From a virus, in the IMG/VR virus record IMGVR_UViG_3300044707_000467, positions 1 to 26,844 of that record: 26,844 bases of DNA. One strand, written 5' to 3'. The notes beneath the pieces are model-generated. The model saw only the letters and a program-made list of their open reading frames with translations. It was not told where the DNA came from and ran no database searches. The number at the start of each line of letters is the position of its first letter. Within the stretch, counting starts at the first letter, position 1. The translations under genes were made by a program, and so were the position numbers. Shown here in pieces: positions 6,100-11,925 of this stretch.

Positions 6100-7104
6100 T
6101 TAAAATAGTTTTTGCGGTGCGTAGGTAGCATGTTTTATTCGAGCTTCTGCAATGCGTAAGTATTCCTCTTCTAATTCTATCCCAACAAATTTAAAGCCTT
6201 CTAGGATTGCAGCCTTGCCGGTGCTGCCACTCCCCATAAAAGGGTCAAGCACGACTCCGCTTAATGGTGTTACTAATCGGCACAAGTAGCGCATAAGATT
6301 AATTGGTTTAACTGTGGGATGAATGTTTTTATTTCTAGGGATTGGACGGCCTCGAGAGTCTTTCCCTTTTAATGTTCTTTTAGCTTGTTTTTCTTCAAAT
6401 TCATCAAGCCCTTCGTCGCGGTCACGCTGAGTAGCCTTAGAGCAATAAAAGAACCGGGCGGCGGAGCCGGTGTCGGCATACCCAGAGACCACCCCAGGTA
6501 AGCCACTGGCGCCGCCGTGGTAGCCCATGGTTCCGTTTGGGTCGCGTACACCACAAGTACTTGAGGCCGCCTGCGGAAACAACCCCATAACCTCATCGCT
6601 TCCATCATGGGTAAAATTAGCTGGCCAGCGGCCGAAAGTAAGAGCTCCTACCCGGCATCCATCTATATTGATTGCGCCAGTGCCATACTTCAGCACATTG
6701 GCGGCTACAGTGCCCTTTAAGGGCTTGCGGGCCATGATCACGGGCTCCCATGCCGGTTTAAGCGCAGTGCCCCAGCCTTGCCATTGGCCTTTAAGATTAT
6801 GCGACTTAGGGAAACCACTTGAGTAGACCCACATCACACAATCGCGAATCTCCCAGCCAGCATCCTCAATAGCACATGTTAACCGGTGAAATGTGCGAGT
6901 ACCGCCGAAGGCCAACAAGTGCGCTCCCGGTTTAGCGACTCGCAAAGCTTCTTGCCAAAAAGCCTTGCCCGGTACGCCACAATCCCAATTCTTACCCATA
7001 AAAGATAAACCATAAGGCGGATCAGTCACGATAGCATCAATCGAGTTGGCTTCCATTAAAACCATAACCTCGAGGCAATTTCCGTGATGTAGTGTGTATG
7101 TCAT
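6100..7104 (-). CDS. DNA methyltransferase, beta-class (second copy)
   Basis: This 334-residue enzyme has motif IV DPPYG (residues 28-32), followed by GLSFMGKNWDCGVP, a pattern common in phage N6/N4 methyltransferases. HPTVKPINLMRYL and the SAM-binding DPFMGSGSTGKAA lie near the C-terminus. The region between about 100 and 240 (WVYSSGFPKSHNL, INIDGCRVG) differs fully from the neighbouring enzyme, so the target sequence is likely different. The two genes share the leader MTYTLHHG[DN]CLEVM and near-identical 5' DNA. AAGG precedes the ATG. It is part of the leftward operon starting at 7467. Methyl target cannot be read from sequence. Confidence 0.85.
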   Translation of the reverse strand: MTYTLHHGNCLEVMVLMEANSIDAIVTDPPYGLSFMGKNWDCGVPGKAFWQEALRVAKPGAHLLAFGGTRTFHRLTCAIEDAGWEIRDCVMWVYSSGFPKSHNLKGQWQGWGTALKPAWEPVIMARKPLKGTVAANVLKYGTGAINIDGCRVGALTFGRWPANFTHDGSDEVMGLFPQAASSTCGVRDPNGTMGYHGGASGLPGVVSGYADTGSAARFFYCSKATQRDRDEGLDEFEEKQAKRTLKGKDSRGRPIPRNKNIHPTVKPINLMRYLCRLVTPLSGVVLDPFMGSGSTGKAAILEGFKFVGIELEEEYLRIAEARIKHATYAPQKLF

Positions 7105-7125
7105 ATTTAGCCTTAATTCGACTTT

Positions 7126-7152
7126 CAGTTGTTAAGGATTACTTAACAACTG
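7126..7152 (-). repeat. Perfect inverted repeat overlapping the stop codon
   Basis: CAGTTGTTAAG (7126-7136) and CTTAACAACTG (7142-7152) are perfect 11-bp arms around GATTA. The element spans the end and TAA of the 111-residue gene and lies just upstream of the second methyltransferase. Neither flank has a T run, so it is not a standard terminator. It could be an mRNA stabiliser, processing site or attenuator. Confidence 0.7.
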
Positions 7153-7467
7153 CCTTAAAGTGTTAATCTCAATACAGCAATTACCCGGGCAATCATTCTC
7201 GGAGCCCTCACCTGTAGGGCATGCCGCTGTAATGAACGTAAAAGTAGCTAGAATCGCAAGTTTCGCCATTTGCTTAGTAATATACCTCGAAGCATGACCA
7301 AGCGTCTTAAAAGGGTTGCAAGGCCGTAGGCATTGCCACTGCCAATAACCATCAATTAGGCGAGCCTCGAAAGGGTACCAGTTTTCTTTATTGTCCTTGC
7401 GAAGCTCCCAGCGTATAGAAGCAAGTTGCCAAGAGCTAGGGCAGATTACGTTCTTTTCGTTTCTCAT
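7132..7467 (-). CDS. Cys-rich protein with membrane/lipobox-like segment, function unknown
   Basis: This 111-residue protein is the first gene of the leftward operon, with a strong GGAGGA seven nt before ATG. Its N-terminal half is rich in tryptophan (WQLASIRWELR, GYWQWQCLRPCNPF). Residues about 67-83 (MAKLAILATFTFITAAC) form a hydrophobic segment ending in a lipobox-like ITAAC, followed by the short cysteine-rich stretch CPGNCC. That layout could reflect a fused or internally started lipoprotein, but the internal ATG has only a GAGG some 16 nt away. No family is recognised. An imperfect palindrome lies upstream at 7495..7515. Confidence 0.6.
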   Translation of the reverse strand: MRNEKNVICPSSWQLASIRWELRKDNKENWYPFEARLIDGYWQWQCLRPCNPFKTLGHASRYITKQMAKLAILATFTFITAACPTGEGSENDCPGNCCIEINTLRQLLSNP

Positions 7468-7494
7468 AATATCCTCCGTCGATTATGTTTATAT

Positions 7495-7515
7495 GATGCA
7501 TTTATAAAATGTATC
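7495..7515. promoter_or_regulatory. Imperfect palindrome upstream of the leftward operon (putative operator)
   Basis: GATGCATTT-ATA-AAATGTATC has 8 of 9 arm positions matched. It lies 28 bp before the ATG of the 7467 gene, next to a minus-strand TTGACC (complement of 7516-7521) that could be a -35 element. A good -10 at correct spacing was not found, so the promoter is unproven. Confidence 0.4.
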
Positions 7516-7576
7516 GGTCAATAAAAATAAAAAAAATGATATTTTTTTAAAATATAATACTGTTTTAGAAAAAGCT

Positions 7577-7877
7577 GATGTAAATTACATGCCCTCATGC
7601 CCGGGGCGTCAAATGGGTGGTTTCAGGGGTGGTGAGAAAGCTGTGGAAAAGATAGATAAGTATATAATATATATAGATAATATTTTTTATTTCATTTTCA
7701 CTTCTCTCACACCCTTTTTTTTTCCGACACGCGGTTTTTTCTCTCGCTTCGTGATGTATTTATGCTTTTTTTTTACGGGTGTGACGGGTGTGAGGTTTGC
7801 TTAATAAAATCACACTAGTTAGATGCTTTTAATGTTCCTAAAATGACCACGGGCATCACGGGCATGTAATTTGCATC
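7577..7877. repeat. Long interrupted inverted repeat (27/28-bp arms)
   Basis: The left arm at 7577-7603 starts GATGTAAATTACATGCCC and continues TCATGCCCG. The right arm at 7850-7877, read on the other strand, starts GATGCAAATTACATGCCC and continues GTGATGCCCG. Apart from one substitution and a small change after base 18 they match. The arms are 246 bp apart. A second nested pair, CTCACACCC (7706-7714) and GGGTGTGAG (7786-7794), lies inside. Confidence 0.8.
7775..7866 (+). repeat. Two tandem 9-mer pairs, ACGGGTGTG x2 and ACGGGCAT[CG] x2
   Basis: ACGGGTGTG occurs directly repeated at 7775-7783 and 7784-7792. ACGGGCATC/ACGGGCATG occurs at 7849-7857 and 7858-7866. Both pairs share the ACGGG core, 9-bp period and orientation, like iterons bound by a replication initiator or repressor (inference). 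Confidence 0.7.
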
Positions 7878-7945
7878 AAATAATATCAAGGGGTTACGGT
7901 CAAAATCAGGCACTTACGAGCGCCAAAACGGCATTTTATTTTATT

Positions 7946-8070
7946 AGGTAAAACATAATGTTATCTAGTGAGACAGAAACGGTGGTTGGGTTCTGACAGG
8001 TAAAACATTGGTTGTAAAACGTCGGTCTAGTTCTACCAGATAAAACAATAGTTGACAAACGGCGTTTGAT
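7946..8070 (+). repeat. Degenerate direct repeats around [AG]G[GA]TAAAACA
   Basis: AGGTAAAACAT starts at 7946 and 7998, and AGATAAAACAA at 8038, giving spacings of 52 and 40 bp, close to whole helical turns. The last two lie in longer similar blocks, 7991-8030 and 8031-8070, each starting TTCT and containing GTTG..AAACG. The similarity is about two thirds, so these are degenerate binding-site arrays at best. Confidence 0.5.
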
Positions 8071-8080
8071 TTATATTAGT

Positions 8081-8096
8081 TAGAATGACCATTCTA
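8081..8096. promoter_or_regulatory. Perfect palindrome TAGAATG-AC-CATTCTA
   Basis: Seven-bp perfect arms flank a 2-bp centre. Its size and spacing fit a dimeric repressor operator. TTGACT, a -35-like hexamer, follows at about 8104, but no good -10 was found at 16-18 bp. Confidence 0.5.
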
Positions 8097-8232
8097 CTAG
8101 GGGTTGACTATCTTTTTTAGATGTAATAGGCGCAGCACTTTTTATTCCTTTAAAATTCCACTAATCGTTTAAATATAGCGAATCCCTATTTTACCTATTG
8201 ACAAACAAAAAAAAGTGATAGCGATTCTTACC

Positions 8233-8256
8233 TACTGAGAACTGTAATTCTCAGTA
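8233..8256. repeat. Perfect 9-bp inverted repeat TACTGAGAA...TTCTCAGTA
   Basis: The arms at 8233-8241 and 8248-8256 enclose CTGTAA. The right flank is an A run. Because neither strand has a T run on the exit side it is not a terminator in either direction; an operator or a structured RNA is possible. Confidence 0.6.
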
Positions 8257-8345
8257 ACTAAAAAAAAGTAAATTGAAATAGAAATTGCAAAAACAAATTG
8301 AAACTTACTGGCATATTTTGTAGGGTGCCCTATCCTCAAAAAGTG

Positions 8346-8380
8346 TTAGTATAAAAGTATACTAATGTTTCTCAAACATT
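8346..8380. repeat. Two adjoining perfect palindromes
   Basis: TTAGTATA-AAAG-TATACTAA (8346-8365) is followed, sharing two bases, by AATGTTT-CTC-AAACATT (8364-8380). Two stacked dyads within 35 bp, about 170 bp before the rightward promoter, look like adjacent protein-binding sites or mutually exclusive hairpins. Confidence 0.65.
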
Positions 8381-8442
8381 GTTTTAAAACTAGATGCGCC
8401 TAGGGCGTAGGTGTGCTTGGTGCTGGCCAAAATTCCCAGCGG

Positions 8443-8504
8443 AAAAACTCGAGGGGGGGTATGGGGTCTTTGCTTTTTGGTAAAGTCCTTGTCTACCCTC
8501 CCCG
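8443..8504 (-). terminator. Large GC-rich hairpin, probable leftward terminator
   Basis: GGGGGGGTA (8453-8461) pairs with TACCCTCCCC (8494-8503) with one G-U. A nested stem of GGTCTTTGC with GGTAAAGTCC adds length. On the minus strand it is followed by CTCGAG and then five T residues (A run 8443-8447). It would stop antisense transcription entering the control region from the right. On the plus strand there is no T run. Confidence 0.55.
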
Positions 8505-8547
8505 AAAGATTTTAGCCCTCACTTTCGCCTCAAGCTCCGCGCTTACC

Positions 8548-8576
8548 TTGACGAACTTTATATATACATATATAAT
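8548..8576 (+). promoter_or_regulatory. Sigma70-type promoter of the rightward gene block
   Basis: TTGACG at 8548-8553 and TATAAT at 8571-8576 are separated by exactly 17 bp. This is the best promoter match I found in the window. Transcription would start near 8583, giving a leader of about 20 nt containing GGAGGAGG before the ATG at 8603. No obvious operator overlaps it. Confidence 0.8.
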
Positions 8577-8602
8577 CATCAAACGATGAAGGAGGAGGCG
8601 CT

Positions 8603-8842
8603 ATGGATATATTTTCTATGTTTACCGGCTCAACGGCTGGCATTGCTGCTTTGGTTGTATTGTTTGCTATGGTGGTGAAGAATCTAGGTGGTGCATGGGA
8701 GCGTGGCGTAATTATAGTCTCGCTATTTATTGGGGGGATATATTTAGCTAGGACGCTTAACGTGCAGCATCAACAAAGAATAAAATACGCTCAGATGAAA
8801 TCTGAAGAGCGCAAAAGTATATGGGGGGGTATTTTCAAATGA
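8603..8842 (+). CDS. Small membrane protein, two membrane segments (79 aa)
   Basis: This is the first gene after the promoter, with a very strong Shine-Dalgarno (GGAGGAGG). Residues about 8-25 (GSTAGIAALVVLFAMVVK) and 34-50 (RGVIIVSLFIGGIYLAR) are hydrophobic, predicting two membrane passes. A charged cytoplasmic-looking tail (QHQQRIKYAQMKSEERKS) follows. Size and topology resemble class II holins, but position far from the endolysin argues for caution. It could instead be a membrane partner of the anchored nuclease encoded two genes on. It overlaps the next gene by 4 nt (ATGA). Confidence 0.7.
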   Translation: MDIFSMFTGSTAGIAALVVLFAMVVKNLGGAWERGVIIVSLFIGGIYLARTLNVQHQQRIKYAQMKSEERKSIWGGIFK

Positions 8843-8949
8843 TAGCAGGTGGAGAGTTATCGCATTTTGGGTTTTTTACTGGTGGAGTATTTTTAGGGAT
8901 TGCTTGTGGTGCTTTAATATCAATGGCTATTTTTTCACTTTCACTATGA
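8839..8949 (+). CDS. Single-pass mini membrane protein (36 aa)
   Basis: This ORF joins its neighbours by ATGA overlaps at both ends, strong support for translation. It reads MIAGGELSHFGFFTGGVFLG followed by IACGALISMAIFSLSL, essentially one hydrophobic glycine-rich helix. No family recognised. The coupled membrane-protein/nuclease arrangement suggests a small envelope complex (inference). Confidence 0.6.
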   Translation: MIAGGELSHFGFFTGGVFLGIACGALISMAIFSLSL

Positions 8950-9350
8950 GTTTTGACCAGCTAGCACTTATTTGCATTGGCTCAGGGGTGGTAGCTGGGC
9001 AGTTTATCTCGCCTGTAGTGCTGTGGGCTTGCAGGATGCGCCACGTTGTCCGAATCATTGACGGTGACACTATAGAGATACGCGGTAGTTTTTTTGCAAG
9101 AGAAGCCAAGCGTGTGACTCTTAGGCTTAATAGGATTGATGCTTCGGACAAAGAGCCGACTAAAACGGAAGCTACTAAGTTTTTACGAAGCAAGATTGGT
9201 AAGATTGTAAAGGTTAAACTTATTGGTCGGGATAAGTATGGGAGGACATTGGCTGAGATATTTTATCCTATTCCTTGGATAGATATAAATATAAATGACC
9301 TGATGGTTAAAGCTGGGCATGCTAGGTATTACGACGGGGGGAAGAGATGA
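8946..9350 (+). CDS. Membrane-anchored thermonuclease (SNase-like)
   Basis: Residues 34-130 match the staphylococcal-nuclease fold. Metal-binding IDGDT gives D39 and D41, RLNRID gives R60 and D65, and DKYGRTLAEIF gives R100; these correspond to D19/D21, R35/D40 and R87 of the Staphylococcus enzyme. The usual general-base glutamate (E43) appears to be aspartate (D68), which may lower activity. Residues 5-28 form one hydrophobic anchor, so the nuclease domain probably faces the periplasm. I chose ATG at 8946 (ATGA overlap with the preceding gene) over a TTG 14 codons earlier. Possible roles are degradation of host or competing DNA, or entry exclusion (inference). Confidence 0.8.
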   Translation: MSFDQLALICIGSGVVAGQFISPVVLWACRMRHVVRIIDGDTIEIRGSFFAREAKRVTLRLNRIDASDKEPTKTEATKFLRSKIGKIVKVKLIGRDKYGRTLAEIFYPIPWIDININDLMVKAGHARYYDGGKR

Positions 9351-9643
9351 GTCTTATTGATTGTGGTCAATGGTTTATTATGGGCTTGGCTGGTGGGTGG
9401 GCTATTGGCTTTTCAATGAAGATGATAGCTTTTAAGCGTGCCTTTAGAAAATGGGGACCTACTCCCGAGTCTTTGAATGAGTTTTTAGATAAAGAGTTAA
9501 AGATGTTTGATTCTCTTACTGAGCGCAATATCGCTCAGCAAGAGATGGTTAAAATATGCGAATTAAAACGCAGGTTGATAGAGAGCGGCCGTGTTGGTTG
9601 GTCGGAAATGGATGTCAATGACATGATTGGTCGAGTGTTATGA
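9347..9643 (+). CDS. Single-pass membrane protein of unknown function (98 aa)
   Basis: ATGA overlap links it to the nuclease gene. Residues about 7-24 (GQWFIMGLAGGWAIGFSM) form a hydrophobic anchor. The rest is charged and helical (LNEFLDKELKMFDSLTERNI) and likely cytoplasmic. It ends the first rightward cluster, followed 6 bp later by a terminator. No family recognised. Confidence 0.65.
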   Translation: MSLIDCGQWFIMGLAGGWAIGFSMKMIAFKRAFRKWGPTPESLNEFLDKELKMFDSLTERNIAQQEMVKICELKRRLIESGRVGWSEMDVNDMIGRVL

Positions 9644-9649
9644 TGTAAG

Positions 9650-9689
9650 CTTCGGGGGGAGCCATCTCTCCCTTCGAAGTTGTTTTTTT
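9650..9689 (+). terminator. Intrinsic terminator after the nuclease cluster
   Basis: CTTCGGGGGGAG (9650-9661) pairs with CTCCCTTCGAAG (9668-9679), the two central positions as G-U pairs. It is followed by TTGTTTTTTTA. It should strongly limit transcription from the 8548 promoter, so FtsK and the later genes need readthrough, antitermination or another promoter. Confidence 0.85.
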
Positions 9690-9745
9690 AATATAGAGAG
9701 CTTTTAAGTGTAAAAAGTTAGTTTTTTTATGGGGAGAGGAGGGAA

Positions 9746-11215
9746 ATGAGCGGAGAGAGGGGTTCAAGAGCTGGGAAGTTTATTGGCAAGAGGGATAGAG
9801 AGAGGGGTATATTTCAATTCCTAAGTTTAAAAAGCTGGTATAAACCTACTAAGTCAATACAGAGAGAGCGCAGAGAGGAGACGAAAATTCCTATCAAACG
9901 GTTAGATAAAAATATAGAAGCATGTTTGATTAGTCATGGGATACAAGGTAAGGTGATAAATTGCCATGAGGGCTCATCCGTTTGGACTTATGAACTACAG
10001 CTCAGCGCAGGTCAGAGAATAAAGAGCTTAATGGGGCTAGATGCTGAGCTGGCTATTTCATTAAAGACTTCGAGCGTGAGGGTTATCCCTTTATTAAACA
10101 GGGGCACTGTTGGAATAGAGATTCCTAAGACAAAGCGCAACCCTGTTTTATTCTCTGACGTTATTTCTAGTGTAGCCTTTGAAAGAAAGAAGGCAGGTAG
10201 AGATGCTTCTCTTTCTATAGCTTTAGGGAAAGATACACTTGGAAACGATGTTATAGTTGATTTGGCTACCCTACCCCATTTATTAATTGCGGGGGCTACT
10301 GGAACAGGTAAGTCTGTTTGCTTAAACGTCATTTTATTATCCTTCTTGAAAAGATACTCCCCGAAAGAGTTAGGGCTTATTTTAATTGACCCTAAGATAT
10401 TAGAATTTTGTTTATATGATAAATTGCCTCACCTTATGCATCCGGTGGTGATAGATGCTAATGTGGCTAAGAATGTTCTAAGCTGGTGTGTTCAGGAGAT
10501 GGAGTATAGGTACTCCCTTATGAAAGATAGTGGGGCAAGGAACATCCAAGAATATAATAGTTTAAATAAAAACGACATTCTAAAAAGGATTGTTGTAGTA
10601 GTTGATGAGCTAGCAGATTTGGTGCTATGCGGTGAGAAGTCTATAGTCGAGTCTATAACACGGCTAGCACAAAAGGCGCGTGCTGCTGGTATCCATTTAA
10701 TTCTTGCTACTCAACGACCTTCCGTTGATGTTGTCACAGGGCTTATAAAAGCGAACTTCCCTGCAAGGATAGCTTTTAGGGTAGCCTCTTCCATTGACTC
10801 AAGAGTTATTCTTGATAGCAAAGGAGCAGAAAAGCTCCTAGGTAAAGGAGATGCGTTGATGGTGCTTCCGGGAGGAGAAGGCCAGCAGAGGGTGCAGGTA
10901 TCGTATATTTCAGATAGTGAAGTTAAAAGTATATGTCAACAGATAACAGCTTCTTTAGCTCCCCAATACGAAGAGTCCCTTATAAGCTATGTAGAAACCA
11001 AGCCAGAGACTATCACGGGAAAGAATGGCGAGGAGTACGGGAAAGTCATAGAGTACGCTCAAGGACAAGAAGAAATAAGCGCATCAGAAATACAAGCGCA
11101 ATTCTCTATAGGCGTGGCAAAGGCCACGAAATATTTAAAACAGTTGATAGCGGACGGGATAGTTAGCGAGGAACTTGTTTCTAAGGGAAAGAGAAAAGTT
11201 ATCTGGAATAATTAA
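9746..11215 (+). CDS. FtsK/SpoIIIE-type DNA translocase
   Basis: This 489-residue motor carries the canonical FtsK core. An alpha-like domain spans about 45-135. The RecA-like domain has Walker A GATGTGKS (183-190), LILIDPK, LPHLMHPVV, Walker B VVVVDELADL (D287, E288), the LATQRPSVDVVTGLIKANFP stretch, and a GDALM segment. The C-terminal about 65 residues form the winged-helix gamma domain (ISASEIQAQFSIGVAKATKY) that in cellular FtsK reads oriented DNA sites. The N-terminal membrane domain is missing, replaced by about 45 basic residues. Shine-Dalgarno AGGAGG precedes the ATG. Cellular FtsK pumps double-stranded DNA in chromosome segregation. In a phage it could act in genome segregation, dimer resolution or DNA entry (inference). 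Confidence 0.9.
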   Translation: MSGERGSRAGKFIGKRDRERGIFQFLSLKSWYKPTKSIQRERREETKIPIKRLDKNIEACLISHGIQGKVINCHEGSSVWTYELQLSAGQRIKSLMGLDAELAISLKTSSVRVIPLLNRGTVGIEIPKTKRNPVLFSDVISSVAFERKKAGRDASLSIALGKDTLGNDVIVDLATLPHLLIAGATGTGKSVCLNVILLSFLKRYSPKELGLILIDPKILEFCLYDKLPHLMHPVVIDANVAKNVLSWCVQEMEYRYSLMKDSGARNIQEYNSLNKNDILKRIVVVVDELADLVLCGEKSIVESITRLAQKARAAGIHLILATQRPSVDVVTGLIKANFPARIAFRVASSIDSRVILDSKGAEKLLGKGDALMVLPGGEGQQRVQVSYISDSEVKSICQQITASLAPQYEESLISYVETKPETITGKNGEEYGKVIEYAQGQEEISASEIQAQFSIGVAKATKYLKQLIADGIVSEELVSKGKRKVIWNN

Positions 11216-11240
11216 TAATATTATGTTATAGGTAAAGACC

Positions 11241-11567
11241 ATGACTAACACTGTCCAAATAGCTTTAAAACTATTAAAAATTCCTGAAGTGCAAGAGCTG
11301 TTAAAGATTCCGGCCGTACAGCAGCTGCTGATGGCGCAATCATCTTTGCAATCTGTAGAGCTTGTACTAGAGGAGGCAATGCAATTTGTCGATTCCGTTA
11401 TTGATAGCCTTACTATTAATAATCCCTCTCCTGCTGAGTTAAATACGGAGATTATTCCTGAACCCGTCGCGCCTGAAGCTAATACCTTTATATTAAATTT
11501 TGCTATTCAAGTTAAAAGTAGGCTCAAGGTTGTATTAGATATAGTTAGAGCAACCGCGACTTTCTAG
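11241..11567 (+). CDS. Protein of unknown function (108 aa), helical
   Basis: AGGTAAAG precedes the ATG. The N-terminus contains a repeated motif, LLKIPEVQELLKIPAVQQLL, predicted helical and amphipathic. A proline-rich linker (NNPSPAEL, PEPVAPEA) separates it from a C-terminal helix (LNFAIQVKSRLKVVLDIVRA). It lies between ftsK-like and coiled-coil membrane genes. No family recognised. Confidence 0.65.
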   Translation: MTNTVQIALKLLKIPEVQELLKIPAVQQLLMAQSSLQSVELVLEEAMQFVDSVIDSLTINNPSPAELNTEIIPEPVAPEANTFILNFAIQVKSRLKVVLDIVRATATF

Positions 11568-11568
11568 T

Positions 11569-11925
11569 ATGGAAAACTTCTCGGAAGTGAAAAGCCTTCT
11601 GGAAGATATCCGTAAAGACGTAAACAAGTTACATCCTGTTTTTGACCAGCTCGTTAAAGAGATACAAGAAGCAAGAAAAGAGCGCAGAGAACTAATCAAG
11701 ATTACTACAGGAAAGGGGCAAGTACCTTTAAGTGTAGTAATAGTGCTTATTGTGGCTATGGGAGGTACTCTCTTACTAGAAAAGCTACAAGGTAATGATT
11801 TTGAGATTTTAGGGTCAGGGCTTGGCGTATCTGGCTCCATCTCAGCAAAACAGCGGCGGAATCAAATACTACAGCAAGCTATAGAAACAAGGGAAAGTAA
11901 TGGCGAACTGGATAAAGATAATTAA
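11569..11925 (+). CDS. Coiled-coil membrane protein next to endolysin (118 aa)
   Basis: Residues 1-45 form a charged coiled-coil-like helix (EVKSLLEDIRKDVNKLHPVF, KEIQEARKERRELIK). Residues about 53-70 (PLSVVIVLIVAMGGTLLL) form one membrane helix, and a basic, Gln-rich tail follows. It overlaps the endolysin start by 26 nt. Position suggests a lysis accessory (holin or spanin-like) role, but the topology, with a long coiled coil before the membrane helix, matches no standard class I recognise. No clear Shine-Dalgarno precedes the ATG. Confidence 0.65.
   Translation: MENFSEVKSLLEDIRKDVNKLHPVFDQLVKEIQEARKERRELIKITTGKGQVPLSVVIVLIVAMGGTLLLEKLQGNDFEILGSGLGVSGSISAKQRRNQILQQAIETRESNGELDKDN

Larger units (their letters stand above)
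7468..8602. other. 1.1-kb non-coding control region between divergent gene blocks
   Basis: No ORF here has both a plausible ribosome-binding site and protein-like composition. The stretch separates leftward early genes from the rightward block. It contains poly-T/poly-A tracts, a long interrupted inverted repeat, tandem 9-mers, degenerate direct repeats, compact palindromes, a leftward terminator and a rightward promoter; the clearest of these are listed separately. Such a concentration fits a regulatory switch and/or replication origin; the latter is inference. Confidence 0.6.

Noticed and set aside
7589-7804. 71-codon plus-strand ORF in the control region
   Set aside because: No Shine-Dalgarno, starts within the inverted repeat, and its Phe-rich product comes from T tracts.
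8394-8483. 29-codon ORF with CxxC-like residues in the control region
   Set aside because: No ribosome-binding site and it runs into the GC-rich hairpin; more likely structured non-coding DNA.
8904-8945. TTG-initiated extension of the thermonuclease
   Set aside because: The ATG at 8946 overlaps the previous stop as ATGA, the rule for this cluster; the extension overlaps the 36-residue gene for no reason.
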